A stretch of 64,000 nt of DNA from Neobacillus cucumis (GCF_023715505.1 NZ_JAMBOH010000003.1:310001-374000); one strand, 5' to 3'. Positions 27,046-36,988 are shown, counted from the stretch's first letter. Program-made: numbers and translations. Notes: generated from the sequence alone by a model not told the origin.

Positions 27046-28020
27046 ATTTTCTTGAAACCACTTTTCCATTTTTGTTAGGATCTTATCCATCTCAAAGGCG
27101 TTTGAAAGACTCGGTAGATTCACAAGCAATGCCTGTTTAGGGGGTTGGATGTGGTCCCCCTTCTTTTGTAAAATCAAAATACTTTTGGCTGAACTCTTAT
27201 TTTTAAAAATGCTTGTTGGTAGTTGAAGCAGACCTTGAATATATAAATGGTCCTTTATATATTCATGCAGCAGCGGCGCCTGTTCACTTTCAAAAAGACC
27301 ATTAGGAACTAAGAAAAACAGATATCCTCCTGGGTTGGTATGCCGGACACTTTGTTCGATAAACAGGTGATGGGAATAAGAATGGCCCGTATCCGATTTC
27401 AATTGGTAGTCGGCCGCTCTTACATCATTCGGATAGTATCCAATAGGTAAATCAGCAATTACTGCATCAACGGGGTCAATAAATAAAGATTCTAAGCTGT
27501 CTTGATTAAAAAACTGAATAGGATGTCCCTGCAGGTTTGCATTCACATAAGCAAGCTTTATCAGGATATCATCAATCTCTACACCAATGGAGCTGATTTG
27601 TTTACGAGAATGATTGATGACCGTTGTTAAAAGATTTCCTGTTCCTACAGCCGGGTCGAGGAGACGAAAGGATGGTTTCTGCATAAATTTCTCAACTAAG
27701 TAACCAACGAGCATCCCTACAGAATCGGGAGTCATTTGATGATTCGGCTGCACGTTTTCCTTCATTCCTTTTAAAATCACTAACTGAAAGGCTTTGCGGA
27801 TGTCTTCATTTGAATAGTTGTCCAAACTAAGCTCGCTATATTGTTTCTTAAGCCTCTTTACAGTTAATTCACTTAACTCTTCCTGCAGGATAGCACCTTG
27901 AAATAAGTTCTCACCGGTTTCGGCAAGCGCCTCAAGATAACTGCAGGCTAATTCCTCTTGTAAAATAAGGGCTGTTTCATTAAATAATGTAAATAACTCT
28001 TCTACTGGAGAAATGTTCAT
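27037..28020 (-). CDS. ytxK: Class I SAM-dependent methyltransferase YtxK
   Basis: 327 residues resembling N6-adenine DNA methyltransferases: the SAM loop LDPAVGTGNLLTTVINHS near residue 125 and a catalytic-like DLPIGYYP in place of NPPY. A helical N-terminus (1-100) and YLFFLVPNGLFE complete the fold. The altered NPPY motif makes its substrate uncertain. The pairing with ackA and tpx is conserved in Bacilli. The ATG follows GGAGGG. Confidence 0.85.
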   Translation of the reverse strand: MNISPVEELFTLFNETALILQEELACSYLEALAETGENLFQGAILQEELSELTVKRLKKQYSELSLDNYSNEDIRKAFQLVILKGMKENVQPNHQMTPDSVGMLVGYLVEKFMQKPSFRLLDPAVGTGNLLTTVINHSRKQISSIGVEIDDILIKLAYVNANLQGHPIQFFNQDSLESLFIDPVDAVIADLPIGYYPNDVRAADYQLKSDTGHSYSHHLFIEQSVRHTNPGGYLFFLVPNGLFESEQAPLLHEYIKDHLYIQGLLQLPTSIFKNKSSAKSILILQKKGDHIQPPKQALLVNLPSLSNAFEMDKILTKMEKWFQENKG

Positions 28021-28087
28021 TGTTTCCCTCCATTACTAAATTTCCTTATTCATTCTATACGAGTATGTATTTTTTAAACAAGTAAAA

Positions 28088-28112
28088 AGACCTCGTAATT
28101 TCACGAGGCCCT
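28088..28112 (-). terminator. Terminator of tpx
   Basis: On the minus strand GGCCTCGT, 6-base loop, ACGAGGTC followed by TTTTTAC. Confidence 0.75.
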
Positions 28113-28120
28113 TAGTTATA

Positions 28121-28621
28121 TTATTTTGCGTTTCTTGCTGCTTCAAGTGCTGCTTCATAATTTGGATGGTTAGTTGCTTCACTGACATATTCCACATAGA
28201 CAACTGTATCACTTGAATCTACTACGAAAACAGCACGAGTTAAAAGTCTTAACTCTTGAATCGCGACTCCATATGCTTCACCAAAAGAAAGATCACGATG
28301 GTCTGATAAAGTTTGAACATTTTCAATTCCAGCAGCGGCACACCAGCGCTTTTGAGCAAATGGTAAGTCTACGCTTACTGTTAAGATTTTAACATTACCT
28401 AAGCTATTTGCTTCTTCATTAAAACGACGTGTTTCTGCATCACAAACACCTGTATCTAGGGAAGGTACTGATGTGATTAAACGAACTTGTCCCTTAGTAT
28501 CATTTAGAGTTACCTCTGATAAGTCATTAGCAAGGACAGTGAAATTTGGAGCCTTATCGCCCACTTTTACCTCATTGCCAAGAAGAGTAATTTGATTCCC
28601 TTTAAATGTAACATTTGCCAT
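28121..28621 (-). CDS. tpx: Thiol peroxidase (Tpx, atypical 2-Cys peroxiredoxin)
   Basis: Reduces hydrogen peroxide and organic peroxides using thioredoxin. 166 residues. The peroxidatic cysteine lies in [18 protein letters not shown] (about residue 60) and the resolving cysteine in KRWCAAAG (about 94), the spacing of the Tpx class. The ATG follows AGGAGG. Single-gene unit. Confidence 0.95.
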   Translation of the reverse strand: MANVTFKGNQITLLGNEVKVGDKAPNFTVLANDLSEVTLNDTKGQVRLITSVPSLDTGVCDAETRRFNEEANSLGNVKILTVSVDLPFAQKRWCAAAGIENVQTLSDHRDLSFGEAYGVAIQELRLLTRAVFVVDSSDTVVYVEYVSEATNHPNYEAALEAARNAK

Positions 28622-28784
28622 TCTAATTCATCCTCCTTTGTTGTATTAAAGCCTTCGTTCAAGACGAATGAACTTTAATTATGTACAGTGTTAATATATC
28701 TTTTCAAAACTATTTTTGCAATTATTTGAACTAGAGAAATTTGGTTTTTATTTGAATGCCTAATGTGAAACAGTGATTACAAAA

Positions 28785-28823
28785 GAAAAAGTTAACCTTC
28801 CTAAATCTAGGAAGATTAACTTT
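28785..28823. terminator. Terminator of ytfJ
   Basis: AAAAAGTTAACCTTCCTA / TAGGAAGATTAACTTTTTT, AATC loop; poly-A and poly-T flanks. Confidence 0.85.
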
Positions 28824-28828
28824 TTTGC

Positions 28829-29299
28829 TTATAATTCTAAATCTACTTTTGGCTGCTGTTGCTGAGATTGTTGTGTCTGCTGTTGGGATTGCTGCTGCTT
28901 ACCCCCATCTTTTTTCGAGAACATTTGCTGTATTTTATCAACAGCCTGAGGAGCTAGCTCGAGAATTTTCTCATATAAATGAGTGCTTTCGTCTAAATGA
29001 AGCATTTTTACACCTTGAGAATTTACAATTAGAAAAGCGATAGGAGTAATAGACACACCGCCGCCGCTTCCTCCGCCAAATGGAAGTTTAGGCTGCCCTT
29101 GTCCTTCTTTATCACCACTATCTTGTTTATTAAACTCACTGCCTCCTGCAGCAAATCCAAATCCAACCTTTGATACTGTTAAAATAACACTTCCGTCTGG
29201 GGTTTCTACCGGATCACCAATAATCGTATTAACATCAATCATTTCTTTTAAGCTTTCCATTGCGGTTGTCATCAAACCTTGTATTGGATGGTCAGACAT
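28829..29299 (-). CDS. ytfJ: Sporulation protein YtfJ (GerW family)
   Basis: 156 residues: a conserved front with IQGLMTTAMESLKEMIDVNTIIGDPVETPDG, the Gly-rich FGGGSGGGVSITPIAFLIV, and a Gln-rich tail (SQQQTQQSQQQQ) that is variable in the family. GerW/YtfJ proteins are made in the forespore or spore and affect germination in some species. It follows ytfI by 15 bases; both are likely forespore-expressed, though I could not define a sigma-F box with confidence. The ATG follows GAGGAGG. Confidence 0.9.
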   Translation of the reverse strand: MSDHPIQGLMTTAMESLKEMIDVNTIIGDPVETPDGSVILTVSKVGFGFAAGGSEFNKQDSGDKEGQGQPKLPFGGGSGGGVSITPIAFLIVNSQGVKMLHLDESTHLYEKILELAPQAVDKIQQMFSKKDGGKQQQSQQQTQQSQQQQPKVDLEL

Positions 29300-29314
29300 A
29301 GGTTTTATCCTCCT

Positions 29315-30010
29315 CTATGAAACGGATTTAGTTTTTTCTTCTTGAAAATCTGATTTGCCTTTTAGGCGCGGTTTCCCGCCCTTCCAGAATTTAATCAGTT
29401 TTAATCCTGCGAGAATAGCATGCCCGATTCGAAACTGAAACATACATGTTAACCTTGTATGGATAACAGCCGCCTGAAAATGCGGAGTAACCGTTAATTG
29501 AGGCATTTCTTTTAACCTCATATAATGGCTGAGGAGTCCGATAATCCCTCCTTTAATAGCCCATAAGGCTCCAGTCATCATCCCCGTATAGGCTGCATCA
29601 CCAACACCCATTAAGGTTTGCCACTCAAAGTTTTTAATTGTAACCTTTTGTAAAAACTTTTTAACTATTACATTCATCCCAAAAACCTTATGCAACATAT
29701 ATTTTACGGACTGAAGTTTACTTAAAAAATCATCCTGGTTTAATTGATTAACATCCGTTTCGGTGTCTTCATCAGCTGTGTCTCCAAAATGTGATTTGCT
29801 TTTCACAACAATGCTTGGAGAGTCATCATCAACTTTAATTACAGGTACCTTTATTCTGTATCTGATTAAGCCAAACCATACACGTAACTCTATTTTTAAA
29901 TCGTCGTTATCGTTAAAATGAGAATAATAAATATAGATTGTCAACTTTGTAAAAATAATGAATAGGAATAAGACCAAAATGATAAGCAGAGTGAGGAGCA
30001 GCCAAAACAT
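29315..30010 (-). CDS. ytfI: DUF2953 membrane-anchored protein YtfI
   Basis: 231 residues with one N-terminal membrane segment (2-26), a soluble part with ELRVWFGLIRYRIKVPVIKVD, an acidic linker (60-90) and a C-terminal half with MGVGDAAYTGMMTGALWAIKG typical of DUF2953. The function is unknown. First gene of a unit with ytfJ. Divergent from nadK. In B. subtilis yteJ and sppA lie between ytfI and the NAD kinase; they are absent here. Confidence 0.85.
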   Translation of the reverse strand: MFWLLLTLLIILVLFLFIIFTKLTIYIYYSHFNDNDDLKIELRVWFGLIRYRIKVPVIKVDDDSPSIVVKSKSHFGDTADEDTETDVNQLNQDDFLSKLQSVKYMLHKVFGMNVIVKKFLQKVTIKNFEWQTLMGVGDAAYTGMMTGALWAIKGGIIGLLSHYMRLKEMPQLTVTPHFQAAVIHTRLTCMFQFRIGHAILAGLKLIKFWKGGKPRLKGKSDFQEEKTKSVS

Positions 30011-30228
30011 TTTCTCACATCCTTTCAGCCAATTATTATTTGCATTTATGAAAAAAATAAACCTACCATCAAGATGTAGATTGGTTTAGGGGATTAACTT
30101 GCATGTTCAACATAAGTAACAGTTTAACCTACTTTTATATTGTTTCTAAAAAATGCTAAACTAACATCAGACATTTTAATTTCAACAAAGTTATTGCATC
30201 TCTTTTTAAGATCTTAGGGGGACAGAAC

Positions 30229-31032
30229 ATGGATATCAGACGGAATATTTATTTCTATCACAAACGGGATGATGATTTACTTTTAAAAATGGCACCCCTG
30301 TTAGAACTTGCGAAACGCTACGATTTTACTATTGTAGATGATTATCGAAAGGCTAATATTATTGCCAGTGTTGGGGATGATGGCACATTTTTGCAAGCGA
30401 TTAGAAAAACAGGCTTTCGGGAGGATTGCCTTTATATGGGCATTTCAGTCATGGATAGTCTGAGTATGTATTGTGATTTTCGCATTAATGATACATCAAA
30501 AATGATAGAAGCGATTACCACAAGCACACAATTAAAGGTTCGTCGTTATCCGACCATTGAGGTAACTGTCGATGGGCAAAGTACATTTCGTTGTTTAAAT
30601 GAATTCAGTATCAGATCAGCCATTATTAAAACACTTGTGATCGATGTATTCATTGATGGGCTTCATCTAGAAACATTTCGCGGTGATGGATTAATTGTGG
30701 CTACCCCAACTGGTAGTACGGCTTATAATAAATCAGTTAGCGGCTCTATTGTGGACCCGCTGCTCTCCTGCATGCAAGTTAGTGAGGTGGCATCTGTGAA
30801 TACTAATCAGTATCGAACACTTGGTGCTTCCTTTATCGTTGGAAGTGAACGTACACTAACCTTAAGAGTCATTTCCGAAGGGAATGACCACCCTACAATG
30901 GGGATGGATAATGAGGCTTTAAGTATCCGTCACGTGGAAACCATTCAAATTAAAATTAATGATAACAAAATAAAAACCTTAAAATTAAAAGATAACTCTT
31001 TCTGGAATAAAGTTAAACGAACCTTTTTATAA
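30229..31032 (+). CDS. nadK: NAD kinase (second, YtdI/NadK2 type)
   Basis: Phosphorylates NAD to NADP. 267 residues. The signature GGDGT appears as SVGDDGTFLQAIRKTGF; NEFSIRSA and the glycine-rich GDGLIVATPTGSTAYNKSVSG make the active site. The ATG follows GGGGGACAGAAC. The length and partners fit the YtdI paralogue rather than the main YjbN enzyme. Followed by a strong terminator. Confidence 0.93.
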   Translation: MDIRRNIYFYHKRDDDLLLKMAPLLELAKRYDFTIVDDYRKANIIASVGDDGTFLQAIRKTGFREDCLYMGISVMDSLSMYCDFRINDTSKMIEAITTSTQLKVRRYPTIEVTVDGQSTFRCLNEFSIRSAIIKTLVIDVFIDGLHLETFRGDGLIVATPTGSTAYNKSVSGSIVDPLLSCMQVSEVASVNTNQYRTLGASFIVGSERTLTLRVISEGNDHPTMGMDNEALSIRHVETIQIKINDNKIKTLKLKDNSFWNKVKRTFL

Positions 31033-31071
31033 AAAGGCCCTTATCCGCAACTGCCGGATAAGGGCTTTTTC
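31033..31071 (+). terminator. Terminator of nadK
   Basis: AAGGCCCTTATCCG, 7-base loop, CGGATAAGGGCTTTTT. Confidence 0.88.
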
Positions 31072-31073
31072 AG

Positions 31074-32006
31074 TTAAAGTGCAGCTCTGTTTTCGTTTGA
31101 AAGCTTAACTTTTCTATGGGTAAACCATTTTGTTTTTGAAAGTGAATAGATGGCTACAGCAGCCCAAATAAACATAAAGGATAACAATTGTATTTTAGAA
31201 AAATGCTCATCATAGACAAATACACCTAAAATCAGTGTTAACGTTGGTGAAATATATTGCAGGAAGCCCAGTAAAGAAAGTGGTATCTTTTGAGCTCCTT
31301 TTGCAAAATAAAGCAGCGGAATCGCAGTAGCTGCACCTGCACCTATCAATAATAAATCCGTTTCCCAACCGGCGGTAAATAAGAAATTAGATTGATTTAG
31401 GAATAAGTAAATCATATAAATAGCAGCAATTGGTGCAAGCACCATAGTCTCTAACGTTAAACCCACCGACGATTCCACATTAATCATCTTTTTAGCAAGC
31501 CCATACAAACCAAAGGATAAAGCAAGAGTTATTGCAATCCATGGAAATACACCATGTGAAATAGTTATAATAACTACTCCAATTGCAGCCAAAATAAATG
31601 ATACAAGTTGCACAACCGTTAATTTTTCTTTAAGGACAATCATGCCAAGTAAGATACTAATAAGCGGATTAATATAGTAGCCCAGACTGGCCTCAATCAT
31701 ATGGCCGCTATTAACTGCCCAAATATAGACGAACCAATTAACGCTAATTAATAACGAGGCAATGGTTAGGGCATACATCTGTTTTTTATTCTCCGTAAAA
31801 CCTTTCAAGGTATAAATAAATAAACTCCATTTATTTGTTATGACTAGAACAAGCACCATAAATATAAACGACCAAAAAATCCGGTTTGCAAGGATTTCCT
31901 TCGCATTTACTTGTTCTATAAGTTTCCAATAAATCGGCAGTAATCCCCAAAGAAAATAAGAAAAGCCGGCATGGACCGCTCCCATCTTTGCATCTGTATT
32001 TTTCAT
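31074..32006 (-). CDS. rarD: RarD / EamA-type permease
   Basis: 310 residues with ten hydrophobic segments in two EamA halves, starting with GAVHAGFSYFLWGLLPIYWKL and including NSGHMIEASLGYYINPLISILLG, the RarD signature. The family exports small molecules; substrates are unproven. The C-terminus is basic (FTHRKVKLSNENRAAL). Single gene, ATG after GGGGATCGGAAGACAG. Confidence 0.85.
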   Translation of the reverse strand: MKNTDAKMGAVHAGFSYFLWGLLPIYWKLIEQVNAKEILANRIFWSFIFMVLVLVITNKWSLFIYTLKGFTENKKQMYALTIASLLISVNWFVYIWAVNSGHMIEASLGYYINPLISILLGMIVLKEKLTVVQLVSFILAAIGVVIITISHGVFPWIAITLALSFGLYGLAKKMINVESSVGLTLETMVLAPIAAIYMIYLFLNQSNFLFTAGWETDLLLIGAGAATAIPLLYFAKGAQKIPLSLLGFLQYISPTLTLILGVFVYDEHFSKIQLLSFMFIWAAVAIYSLSKTKWFTHRKVKLSNENRAAL

Positions 32007-32122
32007 CTGTCTTCCGATCCCCTTAATGTTTCTATTTTCGAAATATCTTTATTATACATCTTAAATAATAAATTAGAAGACCTTTTTGATTGCGCACTTA
32101 TTCCAGTTTAAGTCAAATGAAA

Positions 32123-32153
32123 GAGAGTGGGAGGTAAACCTCCACACTCTCTG
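32123..32153 (-). terminator. Terminator of sspA
   Basis: On the minus strand AGAGAGTGTGGAGG TTTA CCTCCCACTCTCT, followed by TTCATTT. Confidence 0.75.
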
Positions 32154-32174
32154 TAGCCATTTTATTCAATTTGA

Positions 32175-32375
32175 TTAACGAGAAAATCCGCCGCCTAATT
32201 GTTGTTCAGCCATAGAAACTAGACGCTTAGTGATTTCACCACCAACAGAACCGTTAGCACGTGAAGTAGTGTCAGCACCAAGGTTTACACCAAATTCTTG
32301 AGCAATCTCATATTTCATTTGATCAAGAGCTTGTTCAACACCAGGAACTAATAAGTTGTTATTGTTGTTTGCCAT
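32175..32375 (-). CDS. sspA: Small acid-soluble spore protein, alpha/beta type
   Basis: Coats and protects DNA in dormant spores. 66 residues. The germination-protease site is in [18 protein letters not shown] and the second conserved block is [17 protein letters not shown]. The N-terminal NNNNN run and the C-terminal QQLGGGFSR are normal for the family. The ATG follows AAGGAGGTG. A sigma-G-type promoter lies 24-53 bases upstream. Confidence 0.96.
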   Translation of the reverse strand: MANNNNNLLVPGVEQALDQMKYEIAQEFGVNLGADTTSRANGSVGGEITKRLVSMAEQQLGGGFSR

Positions 32376-32398
32376 GTGATATCACCTCCTTGTGAGTA

Positions 32399-32428
32399 TA
32401 GAATGTGTAGAAACTGTAAAGTTCATTC
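32399..32428 (-). promoter_or_regulatory. Sigma-G promoter of sspA
   Basis: On the minus strand GAATGA (32423-32428), 17 bases, CATTCTA (32399-32405), close to the forespore sigma-G consensus TGAATA-N17-CATACTA. The short leader is typical of ssp genes. Confidence 0.75.
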
Positions 32429-32474
32429 TATAATCCAATTGGTAATTGTTCACAAAAATTTCATATTTTGTTTA

Positions 32475-33680
32475 TTAAAATAATGAATTAAATTCTGAGT
32501 TTTGCTCTTCAGGTTGAATGACAAGAGTTTCAACCTGTTGGACTGCATCATTAATTAGAGGGGTAAAGTCAAAATAACTTTCATAATGCTGAACTTTCTC
32601 CCGACGTGGTTTTGTTTTAGGAGAGGCAGGAACAAAGATTGTGCAGCAGTCCTCAAAAGGTCTATTCGATATTTCGAGAGTATCTATTTCTTGCGCGATT
32701 TTGATTATATCCGTTTTGTCCATCATAATCAATGGACGGAGAATGGGGGTGTTCGTCACCTCATTAATCGTAAACATACTTTCTAAGGTTTGGCTCGCTA
32801 CCTGACCAAGGCTCTCACCCGTAATAACCGCTAGCCCCTCCTGTTTAATCCGAATTTCATCGGCAATTCGAAGCATCATTCTTCTAGTCGAAGTCATTGA
32901 ATAATTTTCAGGAATTTGTTCGCGAACAGCCTGTTGGACACTGGTAAAAGGGACTATATGAAGCTTGATACTGCTTCCATAAATTTTTGCAAGCTTCTTA
33001 GTAAGATCTACTACCTTTTCTTTCGAACGTTCACTTGTAAATGGAGGGCTATGAAAATGGATCGCTTCAATTTCTAATCCTCGTTTCATTGCCAGGTAAC
33101 CGGCAACAGGGCTATCAATTCCTCCAGACAACATGAGCATTGCTCTTCCATTCGAGCCAATCGGCATTCCGCCAGCACCTGGAATCGTTTCACACGATAA
33201 ATATATTGCGTCTTCTCTGACTTCTATTCGTAAATTGATATCCGGATTCTTTACATCTACACGAAGTCCAGAGATATTCTGAAGTAAAAAGCCGCCAATC
33301 GTTCGGTTGATTCCATCTGTATTTAACTCGAATGTTTTATCTGAACGCTTTGGTGTAACTTTAAAGGTCTGCCCTTCCTTATAATGTGACCTTACGAAAT
33401 CCAATGCTGAGTTTTTTAGAGCCTCAACATTTCTTTCCACCTTAATCACCGGACTAAAGGATTGAATCCCAAAGATATGCTTTAGTTTTTCGATAATTTC
33501 TATTCCATTCTCCCCATTTAATAAAACATACATCCGGTCCCGGCTCGCCTCTATTTTAATATTTGGAAAAGGTACCAGGGCAATTTTCACGCTATTTCTA
33601 AGCTTCTCAACAAACTTATGGCGATTTCGTCCCTTTGTGGATATTTCACCATAACGTATTAAAATACGGTCATAATTCAT
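32475..33680 (-). CDS. thiI: tRNA 4-thiouridine sulfurtransferase
   Basis: Makes 4-thiouridine in tRNA and may supply sulfur for thiamine. 401 residues: ferredoxin-like and THUMP domains (about 1-165), then the PP-loop MLSGGIDSPVAGYLAMKRG and AIHFHSPPFTS. It lacks the C-terminal rhodanese domain of E. coli ThiI, as usual in Bacilli. Its ATG starts at the base after the nifZ stop, so it is probably coupled to that cysteine desulfurase, which supplies the persulfide. Confidence 0.95.
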   Translation of the reverse strand: MNYDRILIRYGEISTKGRNRHKFVEKLRNSVKIALVPFPNIKIEASRDRMYVLLNGENGIEIIEKLKHIFGIQSFSPVIKVERNVEALKNSALDFVRSHYKEGQTFKVTPKRSDKTFELNTDGINRTIGGFLLQNISGLRVDVKNPDINLRIEVREDAIYLSCETIPGAGGMPIGSNGRAMLMLSGGIDSPVAGYLAMKRGLEIEAIHFHSPPFTSERSKEKVVDLTKKLAKIYGSSIKLHIVPFTSVQQAVREQIPENYSMTSTRRMMLRIADEIRIKQEGLAVITGESLGQVASQTLESMFTINEVTNTPILRPLIMMDKTDIIKIAQEIDTLEISNRPFEDCCTIFVPASPKTKPRREKVQHYESYFDFTPLINDAVQQVETLVIQPEEQNSEFNSLF

Positions 33681-34823
33681 TTATTTCATAACCTTTCGTA
33701 ATTGGTTTGCACACTTTTTAATCGCAGTAATGGCTGCTCTCGCCTCTTGTTCTGTATTATCAAAAGTGAGGCTTATTCGAATCGAGCTATCCGCTAATTT
33801 TTCCGCAATCCCCATTGCAAGCAGTGTTTTGCTTGGTGATTTTTTCTTTGACGAACAGGCACTTGTCGTGGAAACGAACACACCTTCCTGTTCCAATGCA
33901 TGAATAAATACTTCCGATTTTATTCCTTCTAGTGAAAAATTTAATATATTGGGTGCCGCCCCTTCGAGCGGTGTATGGATATTTACACCTTCTATTTCAT
34001 TTAATTCTTTCCGCAGCATGGACTGGATTTTTTTCATGTTCGTGATTCCAAGCTCACTTTTACCCATTGTGATTCTTAAGGCCTTTGCGAGCGCAACGAA
34101 TCCCGCCACATTTTCCGTACCACTGCGCAGCCTGCGCTCTTGATTGCCGCCTGACAATAAGGGTGCAAGTCTTGCTCCTTCTCGGACAAACAATACACCC
34201 GTCCCTTTTAAACCGTGGAATTTATGAGCTGATAACGAACAAAAATCAACCCTGTTCTTGTACAAGGACAACGAAACTTTTCCAATTGCCTGAACAGAAT
34301 CGACGTGAAATAAAATGTTGGGATGTTTTTTCAACAGTTCCCCAATTTCAGCAATCGGCTGTATGGTCCCAACTTCATTATTAACCTGCATGATGGATAT
34401 TAATATGGTATCTTTCCGAATTGCTTTATCTATATCATCAACTGAGACTCTTCCATTTTGGTCTACTGGCAAGTACGTAATGTCAAACCCTTCCCCGGAA
34501 AGCTGGTCCATTACTGCCAAAACAGATGCATGTTCGACACTTGAGGTAATGATATGCCGCCCTTTATTTTTGTTTAATTGAGCAGCCCCTTTAATGGCCA
34601 TATTATTACTCTCTGTACCTCCTGAGGTAAAATATATTTCAGCCGGCCTTACCTTTAGCAGGTTTGCCACCTGGTCCCTAGCCTGTGTCAGCAGTCTTTC
34701 TGCCTGTCCTCCTATACTATGCAATGAGGAAGGATTGCCAAAATATTCACTTGAAACCGTCATAAAGGACTCTAAAACTTCTTTATATGGTTTAGTTGTT
34801 GCACTATTATCAAAATAAATCAA
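33681..34823 (-). CDS. nifZ: Cysteine desulfurase (NifZ, IscS/NifS family)
   Basis: PLP enzyme that moves sulfur from cysteine to ThiI. 380 residues. Motifs: IYFDNSATTKPY at the start, SSVEHASVL, HVDSVQAIGK, the PLP lysine in SLSAHKFHGLKGTG and the catalytic cysteine in STTSACSSKKKSPS. Start is TTG at 34823, 8 bases after GGAGGAG; the longer frame upstream lacks a ribosome site. Paired with thiI with no spacer. Confidence 0.94.
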   Translation of the reverse strand: MIYFDNSATTKPYKEVLESFMTVSSEYFGNPSSLHSIGGQAERLLTQARDQVANLLKVRPAEIYFTSGGTESNNMAIKGAAQLNKNKGRHIITSSVEHASVLAVMDQLSGEGFDITYLPVDQNGRVSVDDIDKAIRKDTILISIMQVNNEVGTIQPIAEIGELLKKHPNILFHVDSVQAIGKVSLSLYKNRVDFCSLSAHKFHGLKGTGVLFVREGARLAPLLSGGNQERRLRSGTENVAGFVALAKALRITMGKSELGITNMKKIQSMLRKELNEIEGVNIHTPLEGAAPNILNFSLEGIKSEVFIHALEQEGVFVSTTSACSSKKKSPSKTLLAMGIAEKLADSSIRISLTFDNTEQEARAAITAIKKCANQLRKVMK

Positions 34824-34899
34824 GTTGTGATCTCCTCCCCGCCCAGACACTTAACAAAAATAAATCTTATCATATTTAGGTTCATTTGAAAAAGAAGAA

Positions 34900-35021
34900 C
34901 AAAAGCGCAAGCGCCTTGATCAGCCCCGACAAGCATAAGACGCTCAGGGAAAGAAGGCGTTCTTTGCCTTCATTCCTTGAGTGGCTGTAGACCATCGAGT
35001 GGCTAGGCGCTGGAGCTGGAC
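34900..35021 (+). repeat. Dispersed hairpin repeat, standard copy (R6)
   Basis: CAAAAGCGCAAGCGCCTTG ... TAGGCGCTGGAGCTGGACG. Interior stems CTCAGGGA/TTCCTTGAG and AGAAGGC/GCCTTC replace those of R2 with different bases but the same layout. Confidence 0.8.
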
Positions 35022-35087
35022 GTCGAAAGTCCCTTTTTTAACTGTTATCCACAAGCGAAAATTTTAAAATTTCCTAAACGAGCGAAA

Positions 35088-35122
35088 AAACCGATTCAAG
35101 CCTTATGGCTGAATCGGTTTCT
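35088..35122 (-). terminator. Terminator of ezrA
   Basis: On the minus strand AAACCGATTCAGCC, loop, GGCTTGAATCGGTTT followed by TTTCGC. Confidence 0.8.
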
Positions 35123-35130
35123 TCTCAAAC

Positions 35131-36819
35131 CTATTCCGTTACAGTTGCTGCTTTTATTTTCTTTAATGCCTGTGGATCAATTCCTTCAAGTGAAGCTGCG
35201 ACCTGTTCTAATGCTTCCTGGTAATCATAATGCCTAAAAGCATCTTCCGCATCTGCTAAGCCTTTAGCAATTGATGGGTACTGGCTGCGATAGCGATTTC
35301 CATACTGAATTGCTTTTTCGGCTAGTGTAACATTTTCAATTAACTCATAAGTAGTTGTCACAAGCTTATTAACTGTTAACACAGCAACTTCTAGGTATTG
35401 ATTAAGAGCCGAGACATTAAGTGGCTTTTCTTCAAGCTGGTAACGTACGTTTTGGATGCTTTCGTTTGTATCTTCGAATAGAAATTGGTAATCTGCCGGC
35501 AAACCAGGAACATTGTTTTTCTTCACAATCCGAATGGTTTCGGCTACTTTTTTTGTTAATTCTTTCACTTTTTCCCGCGCTTCGATTTCATCTTTTCGTA
35601 AAGCTTGAAGTTTTAAGGCAAAGGCCTTCTGTCCTTCGCGAATGACATCCAGCTGATCTTTAATTAAATTCAGTTCATTGCTAAGTGCCGTTTGTGCTGT
35701 GTCATTCATCTTCAATTTTTCAACTAATATTTCATAGTGCTTATAGACAGTGGATAACTCTTTTTCAAGCTGCCTCTGAGTTTCAAAATCACTATCAGAC
35801 AATTGATAGGTTTGTTGAACTGCAAACACCTCATTTGATAGCTCCTTATTCTCTTTTTGGGCAGAAGCTAAAAGCTCATAAGCTGCTTTTTCGTTCTTAA
35901 TCACAAAATGTTTAGCGTGAACTTCTTGTTCCAAAAGATCAAAGAGGACATCAATTCGATCTTTTATTTCTTTGACGCCTTCCTCTGCTTGATCGATTTC
36001 AGCTGTTTCAATCAACATTAAAATTCCAGCCAGCTTTTCTTCTAAACGTTTAATTTCTTGCTCAACATTAATGTGATCTAAATAGTAATCTTGGCCAATC
36101 ATTTCTCGGTGTCCCTCTAAACAATCAGATAACAGATTTGGGAGTAATGATTGGCACTCAATTAACATCTGCGGAATTATATTCATATGGTGTTTGATCG
36201 TTCCAAGCTGACTATGTATAAGTAAAACGACTTCGCGAGCTTCTAAATAATTTCCTAGACTGGTTTTCTCATCAAATACTTGGAAATGTTGCGCAACTTC
36301 GTTTAAGCGCAATTCTAAGTGTTTTTCTGCATTGCCAAAGCTATGTCGGTGAGCAAGAAGCATTTTTTTTGCTTCACGGTATTTCTCTTTTAATTCCTCT
36401 ATTTCAACTCGGTTTTTTTCCTCACTGCCAACCAGCTCGTGTAATTCATCCAATATATTCTTTATTTCAGTTTCAGTTTCCTGCAATTTGGCATCAATTG
36501 CTCGTTGTACCTCTTTCGCCTTTCTAAAGCGGTACCGGTCAATATATTCTTCCGCATCAAAAAGCATTTCTTCTAATTCAGGGAGCCTTACGGTAACAAC
36601 ATCATCCCACTGGTTCCGCCAGCGTTCAAACAGCTCCTCTGTTTGGCCTGTCATATTTAACCGCTTTACTTTAGACATTTCATCCAGTATTGGTCGATTA
36701 AATAAATCTATTTTCCATGCTTCAAGTCGATCCATTTCTTTAAAGTACTTTTTCTTTATTAAATATCCCCATACAAACAAGGCTAGTATGAGGATGAAAA
36801 ATCCAATGAAATACTTCAC
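35131..36819 (-). CDS. ezrA: Septation ring formation regulator EzrA
   Basis: Membrane-anchored spectrin-like protein that limits FtsZ ring formation and helps divisome assembly. 562 residues, the same length as in B. subtilis: one N-terminal membrane helix (about 4-22, FIGFFILILALFVWGYL), then coiled coils, with the conserved DRLEAWKIDLFNRPILDEM near residue 30. I start at GTG 36819 because AGGAGG lies 7 bases upstream; the open frame continues 41 codons further without a start signal. Confidence 0.95.
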   Translation of the reverse strand: MKYFIGFFILILALFVWGYLIKKKYFKEMDRLEAWKIDLFNRPILDEMSKVKRLNMTGQTEELFERWRNQWDDVVTVRLPELEEMLFDAEEYIDRYRFRKAKEVQRAIDAKLQETETEIKNILDELHELVGSEEKNRVEIEELKEKYREAKKMLLAHRHSFGNAEKHLELRLNEVAQHFQVFDEKTSLGNYLEAREVVLLIHSQLGTIKHHMNIIPQMLIECQSLLPNLLSDCLEGHREMIGQDYYLDHINVEQEIKRLEEKLAGILMLIETAEIDQAEEGVKEIKDRIDVLFDLLEQEVHAKHFVIKNEKAAYELLASAQKENKELSNEVFAVQQTYQLSDSDFETQRQLEKELSTVYKHYEILVEKLKMNDTAQTALSNELNLIKDQLDVIREGQKAFALKLQALRKDEIEAREKVKELTKKVAETIRIVKKNNVPGLPADYQFLFEDTNESIQNVRYQLEEKPLNVSALNQYLEVAVLTVNKLVTTTYELIENVTLAEKAIQYGNRYRSQYPSIAKGLADAEDAFRHYDYQEALEQVAASLEGIDPQALKKIKAATVTE

Positions 36820-36964
36820 AAGTAAGCCTCCTATTTCAAACAACATTGATTCGAATTCATCTATAGTAATAAATTTAGTAATGTTCCTGTTCAATGCTAT
36901 AATGATACCATGTAAACGACATTTTTTGACTATTAATTTCAATTTTTTTGTAAAATTGAATAAA

Positions 36965-36988
36965 AAAAATAGCGATAACCGCTATTTT
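36965..36988 (-). terminator. Terminator of refZ
   Basis: On the minus strand AAAATAGCGG TTAT CGCTATTTT followed by TTTTATT, overlapping the refZ stop. Confidence 0.8.

Noticed and set aside
30011..30228. Sigma-F promoter for ytfIJ
   Set aside because: GTTTATT and GCAAATAAT are present but their spacing does not fit the consensus.
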